NCBI GenBank assembly: GCA_022497155.1
Contig: MU385773.1
Coordinates: 186,001 to 250,000, forward strand
Direction: 5' to 3'
DNA length: 64,000 bases
DNA from: Whalleya microplaca
Taxonomy: Eukaryota > Ascomycota > Sordariomycetes > Xylariales > Xylariaceae
Position numbers and translations under genes: made by a program. Below are positions 21,512 through 31,898 of this stretch, one piece after another (positions within the stretch are counted from its first letter, which is position 1; every line of letters begins with the position of its first letter). The notes under the pieces were generated by a model. It ran no database searches. It was not told the DNA's origin and saw only the letters and a program-made list of their open reading frames with translations.

Positions 21512-23530
21512 TTAAGCATAACTTGCTAGGCTTTTTTCCCTTCGATTCCACCACCACGACAAAAACATCGTACAGGCTGCAAGGAACAAGGTTAAAACAA
21601 CAGCAATCCAGGTTTCCTGGTGAACTCGTAATATAGAGTGCAATTCGTTACTTTCCTCCCCGTTACTATTGCCATCGAACCACACTAGAGTAGTACTGAA
21701 AAAAGACTGCAATTGGATAAGTTAATAGATGTGGATTACTTCCGAGGAATGGAAGCGAAGCTGTAACGGCTGACGTACTATGACCAAGTTGGCCGGCAAA
21801 TAAAACATCGCAATTACTGTTGCGATACGTGTTGTGCGCGAGTCTTGGTACGTTTTGTTTGCAATTGTTGTCATGATCTTTGTTTCACTGGAGTCATTCT
21901 GTGCGATCTGAGCTAATTGCAGGCCGTTGTTATGTAGGAGTTCTTGACCATGGAATTTCATGATATCATCATACTATGCGTGCATTAGAACATTGTAGGT
22001 ACTTATTTCATTAGTTAATAGAATGGGAATTAGTATTACCATCCACCCTATATCTTGTGAGGAGCTTAAGAGTTTCCGTGCTGTCTGCTTGTGGCTTCCT
22101 AACTCATTGGAAATATTATGAAGCTCACGTTGGAAGACTTGATGAACGGATAAGGGGAGGTTGCACATTTTTGCGACAGTCTCCTCATGCTTACTAATGG
22201 TCTTTATTGTGTTCGATGTGTTGGCAAGAATTGAGCGGGCGTGGTGAAGTTTCTGTTGTATGTAGTGGACTTGTTGCTTTGAGGAAAAGTTTACTTCGAA
22301 CTCGCTGTAAGGCTTAAATATTGTAATCTCTTCGTCCTATAAGATGCGCATCTCGATTGTAAGCTTCATGCTACGCTGTGATACCTCTAGCCCGGGAAGG
22401 AAACAAAGAATGAAGCACTTCACGTTGCTATGGTTGATATAAATGTAGGGCTAGTATAGGGAATTATAAAGACTGATCAAGAAGACAAGCTGTTCACAGC
22501 CTGTAAGGCAGAATAAAATTTGACTTACAAGCCCTTTCAATCTCCCAGCAATATAGTTAAGATAGTCCCTCCAATACACGACCCCTGCAGAGAGATAATG
22601 GATGTGCACGTCCATCGGATGAGTAACACCACTTGTTACATTTCTTTTGAAGCTTGCAGCAAAACGTAAGGGAGGATGAATCACGATCCAGTTCGATTGA
22701 TCTGTGCTTAGGTTGTACTTTTGGTGAATTGCTGACTGACGACAGGACCATGGATCCTCCAGGGGGCGTCCGTGGCGTTCAAAGTGACGGATATTATAGC
22801 AAAGATCTGCTGTCAATTTATTTTGTTAATATGAGTCCTTTGTGTTTGATAAATGAGAAGATACAGTACTCCATACCTGATAATTTATAGTTTCGATTGG
22901 TTTTGGCATCGACATTATTACACGGGATTTGATCCTGGCCTTGAGTGGAGAACTGGCTGTAGCAACTCATGAAATCTTCATCTTGTGATGACAATTTGCT
23001 TCCAAGGCCCATGACGAGTTTTAGAAAGTGAGGTGTGATATGGTTAAAAATGTATATAGTCAAAAACATTTCGACAGTGATATCTATTGGACTCCAGGAA
23101 TTTAGGCGTCCTAAGATGCTATCAGGTTACTTGTCAGTGCACAACGGTAATGACTACTGTATGAAAGGGTTGCTTACAACAATCTCGAAAAAGCAGGTCC
23201 TAGTCCTTTCTGTACTGTGGTATTAGTGATTACAAGCAAGAACAGTCCGTAGAAGATCAAGAAACATACATTCAGGGCAGAGTTCAATCCATCTAGCGAT
23301 GATACCCACTGCACCACACTTGACTGGCCATCAAGTTTGCTCGCTAGTAAAGGCTGTTTTAGGGGGGGGATTTCAACAATTTCAACCTTGCAGTCACCAC
23401 TTGAGAGGAAGAGACTGGGCAGTTTTGCTTCAAACTCGACCCAAAAAGGCTCCAGGTTATGAGCATTTGCTACGCGAGTCAAAATATTCTCCGCGTTCGA
23501 GTTAGAGGCACATGCACGTATGGAGGCCAT
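21512..23530 (-). CDS. CorA-like transmembrane domain protein
   Basis: Seven exons: 23530-23270, 23209-23178, 23118-22877, 22809-22529, 22336-22040, 21973-21779 and 21706-21512. All junctions keep phase, giving about 500 residues. The exons spell a widespread fungal family: SWSPIDITVEMF, DLCYNIRHFERHGRPLEDPW, HIHYLSAGVVYWRDYLNYIA, a helical region with heptad spacing (TIKTISKHEETVAKM), then DSRTTRIATVIAMFYLPANL joined to SFFSTTLVWF (first membrane helix) and WIAVVLTLFLAACTMFLSWWW (second). A long cytosolic region before two C-terminal helices is the CorA magnesium-channel layout, but no GMN selectivity motif is seen, so ion transport is doubtful. The start is uncertain: 23530 is the first in-frame ATG, and the frame is open further upstream (to 23602), so a 5' exon may be missing. 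Confidence 0.78.
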
Positions 23531-24033
23531 CTCAAGTCCGCAAGAGGTAATGTATTGCGTTCCCAATTTTGTGGGAGGAAACCCTAGGGTAGACTTCGTC
23601 ACTGGCTAGTTATAGTCCAAACCTTAATATATAAAAGTCAAGCAATACGGTGAAGACTATCAGCGATTGTCCTGCAGTACTCATTTCCCTTTCCTTGGCC
23701 AATTGTGCACTCATGTAGGCTAGCAATTATCGAGGATAATGAGCCGCAGCGGAGGAAGGCTGTAGCAATCGGGCAATGACGGAAGATGTGACGAGGGCAG
23801 TGCTATGGCTGAGTAATGGCATTTAGATTACAGTTGCATGAAAGGGTGGCAACGAGGGGTAAGTTAAATGAATCGATGTGGCGGCGTGAGAGGTGTCTGG
23901 ACGCCTTGAATATAAATCTAATTAGGTCGCGGGCGCATCCCACCTCGTTCTGTCCTATTTCTTAACTTTCTGCAAACCAGATCCTCCCGTCCTTACAGAA
24001 CTTGTATCAAAGCCCCTCACACCCACATTGAAT
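23531..24033. other. Spacer upstream of the CorA-like gene and the kinase relic
   Basis: Divergent spacer, 500 bases. The right end (CT-rich and CCTC-rich, 23940-24030) resembles a fungal leader in front of ATG 24034. The left end may hide a first exon of the CorA-like gene. Confidence 0.45.
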
Positions 24034-24230
24034 ATGGACACACCCACGCGTTTAGAAGCAAGGTATGTCTATCAGGACAAGCTAGACACCCTGCTTCAGC
24101 AACTATTCGGGAGTAATTATAGCGTACAGGTATGGCTACCAATTTGAGACATAAGCTTGGGGCTGCAGCTAATAGTTTCCAGAACCAAAGAGGCATTATT
24201 GAAATTAAGGCTTCTAGAGAACTCTCAGAG
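24034..24230 (+). pseudogene. 5' relic of a paralogue of the kinase-pseudokinase gene
   Basis: ATG 24034 opens 32 codons (MDTPTRLEARYVYQDKLDTL then LQQLFGSNYSVQ) ending at donor GTATGG at 24130. After a 53-nt intron with an AGCTAAT branch point, 24183-24230 gives 16 codons ending at GTATTT. The neighbouring minus-strand kinase gene has the same layout: a first exon ending LTKTFGSSYSIE and a second exon of exactly 16 codons, both phase 0. Nothing recognisable as the kinase exons follows; the next 450 bases are AT-rich. So this is the surviving front end of a duplicated gene, oriented tail-to-tail with its paralogue. A short functional gene cannot be excluded. Confidence 0.65.
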
Positions 24231-24693
24231 GTATTTAATCCTCACATCCTTACCATTTTAAAAAGCAATAATATTCATGGTATTAAACAATATTCGCATT
24301 TATAGGAAGAAATTAAATCAGTGACTTGGAGACGATAAATGAACTGGTTATTATAATTCATATGAAATTGTTTTTTCAATAATAGCTTACTTGGATAATA
24401 TATATAAAGTTATCTCCCAAATTACCCGTAGTCCTTTTTTTATATATAAAAAAAACCAGCGGCTAGTAAACTGTACATTCTACTATAGCACATATAAATT
24501 ACCCTAATGGATGCTCCCCTCAAAGAAACTCTACTGACGAAAGCTTAGGAATCACTGTTCAATTGCTCTCTCTCCCAATTACGTTTATGCCCTAGCTTCT
24601 TAACTCCTACGCGCAAGCCTCAGAACCATGCTTTTGAAGCTTGCTTTAATACCCTCATCAATAGAAGCCCATGGGGATAATATCGTTTCGCAA
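24231..24693. other. AT-rich decayed sequence
   Basis: Very AT-rich, with stops in all frames. It probably includes the eroded remainder of the kinase paralogue and the 3' UTR of the minus-strand kinase gene ending at 24694. No alignment to the kinase exons could be seen by eye. Confidence 0.4.
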
Positions 24694-27600
24694 TCATTGC
24701 GGGCCTCTCCACTCCCTCAAGCGCCTAATGACACATTTCTCGAAATTCGAATGCAGCGTTTTGGGGTCCTGTTGCTCCTCGCCGAACGAACTGTCAAGTC
24801 CTCCCTGGCCACTCATACATGCCACGACTGCATCATGGTAGGGAGTGCCCATATGCTGCATCAACAGCGGCACACGGGATGCGAGGATATCTTTGGACAA
24901 TTCTTTGGCAGAAAGTTGATCCCAGCTGTTCCTCTTCATGCTCTCCAATGTCTCCCACAAGCCAATCTCAAGGAGCACTAAGCCGAGACTGTAGTAGTCA
25001 TACTCTGGGCGATATCTCCGTTGGTCTATGCGATATTGTGGGTGTTGGTACTCCTTTGTCAAGTCTGGAATGCCTTCCGTGAACGCCAATGGATCATTTG
25101 GGCGGCTATGGTTCAGGCCGATGATGTATGGCTCCTTGATCGTACCAGCAGAAAGACCTTTTGTTGGGAAAAACACAACACTTTCGGAAGATAAGTTCTT
25201 ATGTAACCATCCAATAATATGAAATTCCAGGATAGCGGTAGCGAGAGTAATTGCGAGCTGAAACTTGTCTTCCAGTCTAGGCTGCTCGCACTTTGATTTA
25301 AGGGTCTTATAGATCAACTTCTGTAGAGTCGTAGGCTTTGCAGGCTTCGTTTGGTTTTTTACCGAGGATGGGAAACCATAAACCACGCCAAAACTACGGA
25401 GGCTTTCATTGTGGAAAAAACCACGACACGGTAGTGAGCAGAATTCGTCAGGCTTTTCCAAGCTTAGAATATCTGTCAACCGTTTAACTCGGAGGAGTAA
25501 TTCCTGAATGATACTTCTGCTGGAATCGTCTCTTCCATACTTCCGCCATTCCACGAGTACCGGTTCCATGCCCTGGTTGGTCCGAATGGAACCAAGCTTA
25601 TGCTGTCCAAAGTCTTTCTCGGTTTTGATTGACTTTGACTCAATCCGCCTGTCCTCAACCCCTGTCGATTGATGGTCATTGAAAAGTTGAGTTGCATGGG
25701 TCAATGCTATTCTCATCCTGATTGCCTTGTCGTATGGTCCCCCCTCTGTAGTCCTTTGAAGTTGGTCTTGAAGCGTCTGGTCATCACTGCTTAGGAGCAA
25801 GTTCATGAATTGGATTCTCAGACTCTCCTGCTGATCTCCATCCAGACCGTCAATGAGGTTGTCGACAAAATGGATCAAAATTCTACATCCTGCATACCAC
25901 CGAGTGCTGGTTGTGGAAAGCATCGAGTTGAGGTGCTCGCGCAACGCGAATAAATGCTGCAGGGTCGACTGGAAGTTCTGGCTGGCGAGTGAGTTGGATG
26001 TCTCGGTGGTTCGACTTGGGCCCTTGATATCACCTATAATATGTGCCCAAGCCTGGAAGCGCGTGAACTCGAGCAAGATGTCACTCACTTCATCTCGCTT
26101 CAAAAGTCTTTCAAAAAGGCCCTCTATATCCTCTGCTATCTTCAACAGAGAAATGATACGTAGCCTCAAAGTGACAGTGTAGGACTTTGGTCGTTCATTC
26201 TCAAGTACAGAGAGCATATCCCGAATCAATTGTATAAGCTGTTTGATGCTTTCGGGTTTCTTGATTAACAGCTCATCTAGCCAATCGTGTACTTTGATGT
26301 TTGGCTTGCCTGAGCCACGATGGAAGTATGAATAGATCGAGGTCCCTGCTGTAGTTACTGCAAACTTCCTCTGGTTTTCAAATTCTTCGATTCCCTTCGG
26401 TCCTGATTCCATCCAGGTAGCCGTTTCTGCAAGTAGACACCCAAATGACCAAACCTCGCCTGATCGGCGGACCATGGTCGTTTGCTCGCCAGCTAAGTTA
26501 CCGCTTTCCGGAGGGTCATAATCATCTCCTGCTGGTCTGAACGGGGTTTCGGAGGTCGTCGTTGCATCCTTGAAATGGGATAGTCCAAAATCGGCAAGAA
26601 CCAAGGTTCGGCCAGAGATAAGCACATTGCGTGGGCGAAAGTCATGGTGACATCCAATCAAAGCTAGATCAAGTTTGCGATCTGTGAAGTTGTGGATATG
26701 TTCAATTGCAGAGGAAAGTCCTGCCAAAGCAATCAAGATCGACTCATCAGTTGTAAACCGTGTGGTTTGTCGTTCCTCTTGGAAAAGTTTCTCGAGGGTA
26801 CCACCATCCGCAAGCGGAAAGACCAGATTGTATTTCTTCTTGTTCTCATTCTCGATATATACGTACGAAGTCAAGAGTTCAAGAATGTTCGGATGTTTGA
26901 GGTGGTTGAGAATTGCCAAATTCTGGTGCTCGAACTTATGGTCAACCTGGTTTAGTTCCTTTCTCACAAGCTATGAAACATTAATACTTTGACCCAATGA
27001 TAGGAGAGACTAATTGGCGATGCTTTAAACTTACCCTTCCAGAAAATCCCTTTCCCTTACCAACATGTTCTTGATCTACTTGAATCTCGTAGACATTAGC
27101 AAAGTGGCCTTTACCAATCCATTTGTCCTCAAGGAATGGCAAAGCCACACGGCCGGGGACAGGATCAGTGAGAGTTCCAAGACAGAATTCAGGCGCCAAA
27201 AGTTCCCACTGTTTCTGATAGAAATCCTTCGCAATATCTTCATCACCTAAGATTTCACACAGATCCTTCGTTTTTAGCGGCAATTTCTGGTCTTGGAGCT
27301 GAGCCTGTTCGATGAATTTAAGCACAAACTTAACTTTGTCAATCAAAATCAGGATCGCCAAGATCTTGCGTCCATGCTTGAAGATGCGATCTGCGACCTC
27401 ATCTCGATGAACCTTTGGAATGTCATTTTGATCTAAGCTATGTCGAATAGCGCGCTTTGACGTCTTAGAGTAGAATAGATGTAAGGGGATATAGGACCTT
27501 TTGTCCACATTGTCTTTACGTAGCCGTTTGAGTATGTCTTTGAGGGGAACAGATGTATCCTAAGAGGATTTGTCAGTCTTGTCGTGGCACAACTTTTGAT

Positions 27601-27964
27601 TCCGACCGCCATGCAAGCGTGAGGTGCGAACTCTGGCAATAGATAGGGGTGCATCCAGGGGTCTACTGCGGTCTAGCGGCGGTCATGGTGGCCAGAAATA
27701 TAAGTTTGGGCATGTTTCTGTGCTGAGGCATTTGTAAATGGCTATATCTCTCGCTTACCTCTGCGGGATCCCTTGGGAGTGTGACCAGATATTCTTCTGC
27801 TGATTCCTGTGGCTAGCATCAGTACAAGGGTAGACAATATAAGGACAAGGAAGCGATACCTCAATGGAGTATGAAGACCCAAAAGTTTTGGTGAGAAGGT
27901 TATTGAGCTCCTCTCTGGAAACGGAACGGCTGCTCAGACGCTGACTTTCCATTGGGAGATGCAT
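24694..27964 (-). CDS. Tandem protein kinase-pseudokinase
   Basis: Four exons, 27964-27860, 27806-27759, 27559-27035 and 26970-24694, encode 984 residues with all introns in phase 0. The N-terminal about 190 residues are a helical fungal-specific region. Kinase 1 (about 190-520) has the glycine loop IGKGHFANVYEI near 198, a Lys in LVRKEL, the catalytic loop HHDFRPRNVL near 336 and ADFGLSHF near 353, so it looks active. A helical linker follows. The second kinase-like domain (about 670-984) has LHKNLSSESVVFF in place of HRD..N and GLNHS in place of DFG, while keeping YDYYSLGLVLLEIGLW. It is therefore a pseudokinase. Kinase and degenerate-kinase modules of this sort accompany HeLo/NLR-like proteins in fungi. 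A second in-frame Met lies at residue 5. It is divergent to the kinase-TPR gene. Confidence 0.88.
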
Positions 27965-28558
27965 ACGCTTTCTAGGGACGAATGAGTGATGGTTTCAAAC
28001 TATTATATAAAGGATGGAAACACGATAACGGTGGGTAGGTTGGATGGACTTTATATCACGGTTTGGACTAACACAGATTGTAAGAAAGGGTTGAATGTTA
28101 TGCTTTAGCGTTATGGTTAGTTATGCTTTGAAATAAAAAGGCATAAACTCTTTTGAAGCCGTGATCAATGCCACATAAACAAGAGCAAGACTTCCACTCA
28201 TATAAGGTCATTGGGTAATATGGCAGCATGGCATGATTCGTTTATGCACTCATACGGCTCATATTCGGTATCTTTTCCAGCTCGGCAGCTCGGTAGATAA
28301 TGAGATGACATGGCTGGCCACGATAAGGCTGTTGTGATACCCCAAGGCTGGTAACACTGCATACCGGAAACACCATCTGCCGATGTTGGAGGGCGGGTGA
28401 GACAGAATGACTAGAACCTTCTCTTAAGCCGTGCTACGTGATTAAAAAGTCAAAGGGAATTGCCCTCGAGAATCTATAGCAGCATCAGCACGTGTATTGG
28501 TCTTCAGCCAAAAGAGCGCGCGCGAATTGCCTCGTTCCAGCGAACAGGTACTATCATC
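27965..28558. promoter_or_regulatory. Shared divergent promoter region of the two kinase genes
   Basis: 594 bases separate the start codons of the kinase-pseudokinase gene (minus) and the kinase-TPR gene (plus). No other gene fits. A shared regulatory region is inferred from the head-to-head layout only. Confidence 0.5.
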
Positions 28559-31040
28559 ATGTTTACTTCCACTGATTCTGACCTGCCTCCTCCAGGCAGC
28601 TTCGTCGCTCGCCGATATTTTTCCAAGATCGTAGAGCCTCGAGCTCATGCAAGCAGATCTAGGTATGATTTAATTTCAGTTTTGTCGGCCGCACAGGGCG
28701 TCAAGACCGATCTACTTCCCATTACATGGCAAGCAGCGCGGGCAGCAATTGGGAAAGGCGGGACTGCGCAAATCAATCAGAGGCTGCTGAACCTGCAAAT
28801 GAGCTTTGCTTTCAAATGCGTCAAGGACGAGGAAAAGGAGACCAAGAACGAAAGCGACATTCTCGAGCAAGTTATAAGCGAGATCTTGATACTTGGCAGT
28901 ACTGACATCCAGCAACACCCAAACATTGTCAAGCTTGAAGGTGTGTGCTGGGATATTGGTGCGGATCGCAAGGTCTGGCCGGCTCTAGTCTTCGAGAAAT
29001 CGCATTACGGAAATTTAGAGGAGTTCGCAAGGCTTTCACCCGGCCGAGAACTGCAAAGGCAAGATCGCGTGAAACTGTGCGTGGACATTGCAACTGCTGT
29101 TTCTGACATGCATTCTCATGGTACTTTGCATCAATCTCTCAAAACATCCATGAACAAAATGTTAATAAACGGCAGGTATCATCCATGGAGATATCAAGCC
29201 TCTGAACGTCCTTGTCTTCAGGACAGCTGACAATGCATATACTGCAAGGGTCACAGATTTTGGATACTCGAGAAGATTTGCTTCGGAGGATTCACAGTTC
29301 ACCCTACCAACGTCGTGGCCTTGGTCAGCCCCAGAGCATGATCGCAGTCAGCGAAAATTTAATAAATGCCAAGCCAGGAAAACCGATATTTTCTCCCTGG
29401 GCATGCTTTTTCTTTGGTTTCTATTCCGAGACTTTCTGTCTGGTGAAACAGCCTTACCTAGCACAAGCGATTGGGCACAGGAGTTTATTGTAGCTTCTGA
29501 TAACGCGCAACTAGTAGAGTTCGCCTCACTCGACAATCTCAAATATGCCGGAAAGCTTTCTGTTCTTTCTCGACAACTTATTGAAGCCGATGAGTCCTTC
29601 GAAGGTTATAAAAAGTCCGAGCTGGGTGAGCTGTTGAGGTTGTCTTTACAGAACGATCCAGAGACAAGGGATACGAATATTGGAGGGCTGCTTGATAGGC
29701 TAGCACCGGATCGGTAGGTTTCAACGCGTCTTGCTTTGACAATTGTTGACGGGAGTGGAAGTTATCGACAACCCAATAAGCGATTTGAAAGTACCAGCCG
29801 CGAACCAGAATATCCTCAATTCAGCGTATGTCTCACAATCAATCGGAGAACTCATGCTAATCCTATAAAGATATCTGCTTCAATCGGTCAACTATATCGT
29901 GCGGATTATCGTCTACGGTCGTATGTTGTTGATTGCTTCCAAAACAGGCTCCAAGGACCTGACTTGTATGGCATTTCTGGAAGCTCTAAGGAGAATACCG
30001 TCCAACAAATATATTTGTGTGCTGAAGTCGGGTTTGGTGGTGCAGAGGTCGACAGCCTGTTTCAAATCGACCAGGAACAGAACAGAAAAATGCAAGCATA
30101 TATCGAGGATACTCTGCGTCAATGGAAAAATATAAGGCCAAAGCCTTTCAAGGAATCTATATCAAGAGAGCAGGTACAGAGAGGTTCCTTCCCAAGATTG
30201 GACTCCGGGGATCATTACCGTGTTCAGGATTGCTTAGAGGAGGCGATCACCAAAATCCAAGAAGAGGCGAGAAGGCTCGAACAGAGACTAGGGAGTGACA
30301 ATATCATGATCTATACCATCAAAACAGCCTTGGCCAGCATGTTCAGAGCTCAATCTCGCATGAACGAGGCGGAGAGATGGGCCCAGCAGGCACTTGAAAC
30401 GAGCGAGGCCATACACGGAGAAGGACATGAAAACTCGCTCATAACCATGGGCAACCTTGCTACCATTTTCCAGGCGCAGAATAAGCTTACAGAAGCCGAA
30501 AAGCTACTGAAAAAGCAGATGGTCATGGAGAATGAGTTGTTCGGGAAAGATGATATTGACCTTCTTGGCACCATTGCTAACCTGGGCTTAGTATATCGAG
30601 ACCAGCAGAGGCTTGATGACGCTGAAGGTATATTGCACTCGGTAATGCAGCGAAGGATCAGAGTACAAGGGAAGGAACACGAGGATTCGTTGACAGCGAT
30701 CATGAATCTGGCCTCTACTTACACCCTTCTGGACAAACTAGACAAAGCCGAAAGGTTAGAACGCTATGTTTTCGCCACGCGGCAACGCGTCCTAGGTGTT
30801 GACCATCCGGATACGCTTACCGTTGCGAATAACCTTCTGGTGACGTACATATATCAGTCAAAGTGGCCTCAGGCAGTAGAACTGGGCAAACATGTTCTAC
30901 AAGCCAAACGACGTGTCTTTGGACACCAGGATCCTTCCACCCTACAAACCATGTCATATCTATCCCAGGCCTGTGATCATGTCCGGTCACCTGACCTTAT
31001 GAGCCATACGCCCCTTGAAGCTGAAGGGACTATGTCGTGA
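28559..31040 (+). CDS. Protein kinase-TPR fusion protein
   Basis: Exons 28559-29120, 29176-29713, 29792-29825 and 29871-31040 encode 767 residues. The 45-nt last intron is a multiple of three and could be retained. Start ATG 28559 is the first in-frame Met. The kinase domain covers about residues 60-370: a Lys in AFKCVKD, the receptor-like catalytic loop IIHGDIKPLNVLVF rebuilt across the first intron, VTDFGYSRRF, and SAPEH as the APE motif, so activity is likely. The second half holds kinesin-light-chain-type 42-residue TPRs from about 525 to 740 (NLATIFQAQNKLTEAEKLL, NLGLVYRDQQRLDDAEGIL, NLASTYTLLDKLDKAERL). Such TPRs bind peptides or partner proteins and are common sensor modules in fungal NLR-like receptors. 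A kinase in place of the usual NTPase is the notable point. Confidence 0.87.
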
Positions 31041-31377
31041 GCTAAGCACCAATGTATTAATCATTGATATTAGTCATTTAAGGCTTAATATATGGTTCAT
31101 ACGTATATTGTTGCGCCGCTATAAGGTTTATTAAATATAATAGGACCTGTGGCTTATAATTAAGTTTATAACATTTCTATAAATAAAAAAGCAAATAATT
31201 ATTAATAAGTAAGAGGTGATACGGTATAATAAAACCATAACCCGCGACCCGCGTAGTTCCACGGAGGTTATCTGCTAATAGATAAATATACTTGTAGCCC
31301 AAAATATTAAAACCATATCTCGGTTTTCATCTCTTGGTTACTGTTAGGTCACCTGACCACCTGTTAGGTGACAGATA

Positions 31378-31450
31378 AGCCAATAAAGCGAATAACTATA
31401 TAGCGCTATCAGGAATCGAACCTAACTTGCTTTATTACTGTACTGCAGCT
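31378..31450 (-). repeat. tRNA-derived repeat unit, copy A
   Basis: On the minus strand it carries GGTTCGATTCC (31412-31422 on the plus strand), a perfect RNA polymerase III B-box, inside a foldable T-arm (TTAGG, TTCGATT loop, CCTGA). It is about 85-90% identical by eye to copy B at 31602-31672. No complete cloverleaf can be drawn, so it is a tRNA relic or SINE part rather than a tRNA gene. Confidence 0.6.
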
Positions 31451-31581
31451 CGTCTATCCCTTTAGTGGTACGCTCACGTACCTCTCTACGTTCCCTTGGC
31501 AGCGGGAAACTCCTTAATAGTGGAACCAGAGGTAAGATAGAACCCTACATTACCAGTATGCAACGCGAGCTACCAGGGATA

Positions 31582-31637
31582 CCTGACAGCGTTACCAAAT
31601 GAGCCAACAAAGCGAATAACTATATAACGCTGTCAGG
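31582..31637. repeat. 13-bp perfect inverted repeat around the A-box-like sequence
   Basis: CCTGACAGCGTTA (31582-31594) and TAACGCTGTCAGG (31625-31637) are perfect inverse complements with a 30-nt loop. On the minus strand the loop contains TGGCTCATTTGG (31595-31606), close to a pol III A-box. Confidence 0.65.
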
Positions 31638-31672
31638 AATCGAACCTAACTCGCTTTGTTACTCACTGTAGC
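31602..31672 (-). repeat. tRNA-derived repeat unit, copy B
   Basis: Direct repeat of copy A, 224 bases downstream. The B-box GGTTCGATTCC is at 31636-31646 on the minus strand. Its T-arm 3' strand runs into CAGCGTT, whose complement AACGCTG lies further along the minus strand, i.e. in permuted order relative to a normal tRNA. Confidence 0.6.
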
Positions 31673-31898
31673 TGTGACCGCCTGTTAGGTGCCCCACTTC
31701 AATCCCACGGGAATTGAGGTCTCCTCCCTCACCCTCCTCTAGCTTAGGTCTCCATCTCACACACATACACACATACTGCAAATAGCTTCGTTTAAAGGAA
31801 TATATGCCTTTTAGCCACTCGTCTATACACGCAGCCTGAAGCTCCGTATATCGTGTCCGTTGTCTCATTATAGTTACAACTTCACCCTGAACTCTACG

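Larger units (their letters stand above)
31041..31898. other. Spacer with tRNA-derived repeats
   Basis: The first 280 bases are AT-rich and empty. From about 31345 to 31690 the sequence is repetitive and tRNA-like, listed separately. The rest is the leader of the phosphotransferase gene. Confidence 0.55.

Noticed and set aside
31412..31646. Functional tRNA genes
   Set aside because: Both B-box units lack a complete cloverleaf in normal order; there is no matching 5' acceptor strand or anticodon arm upstream.
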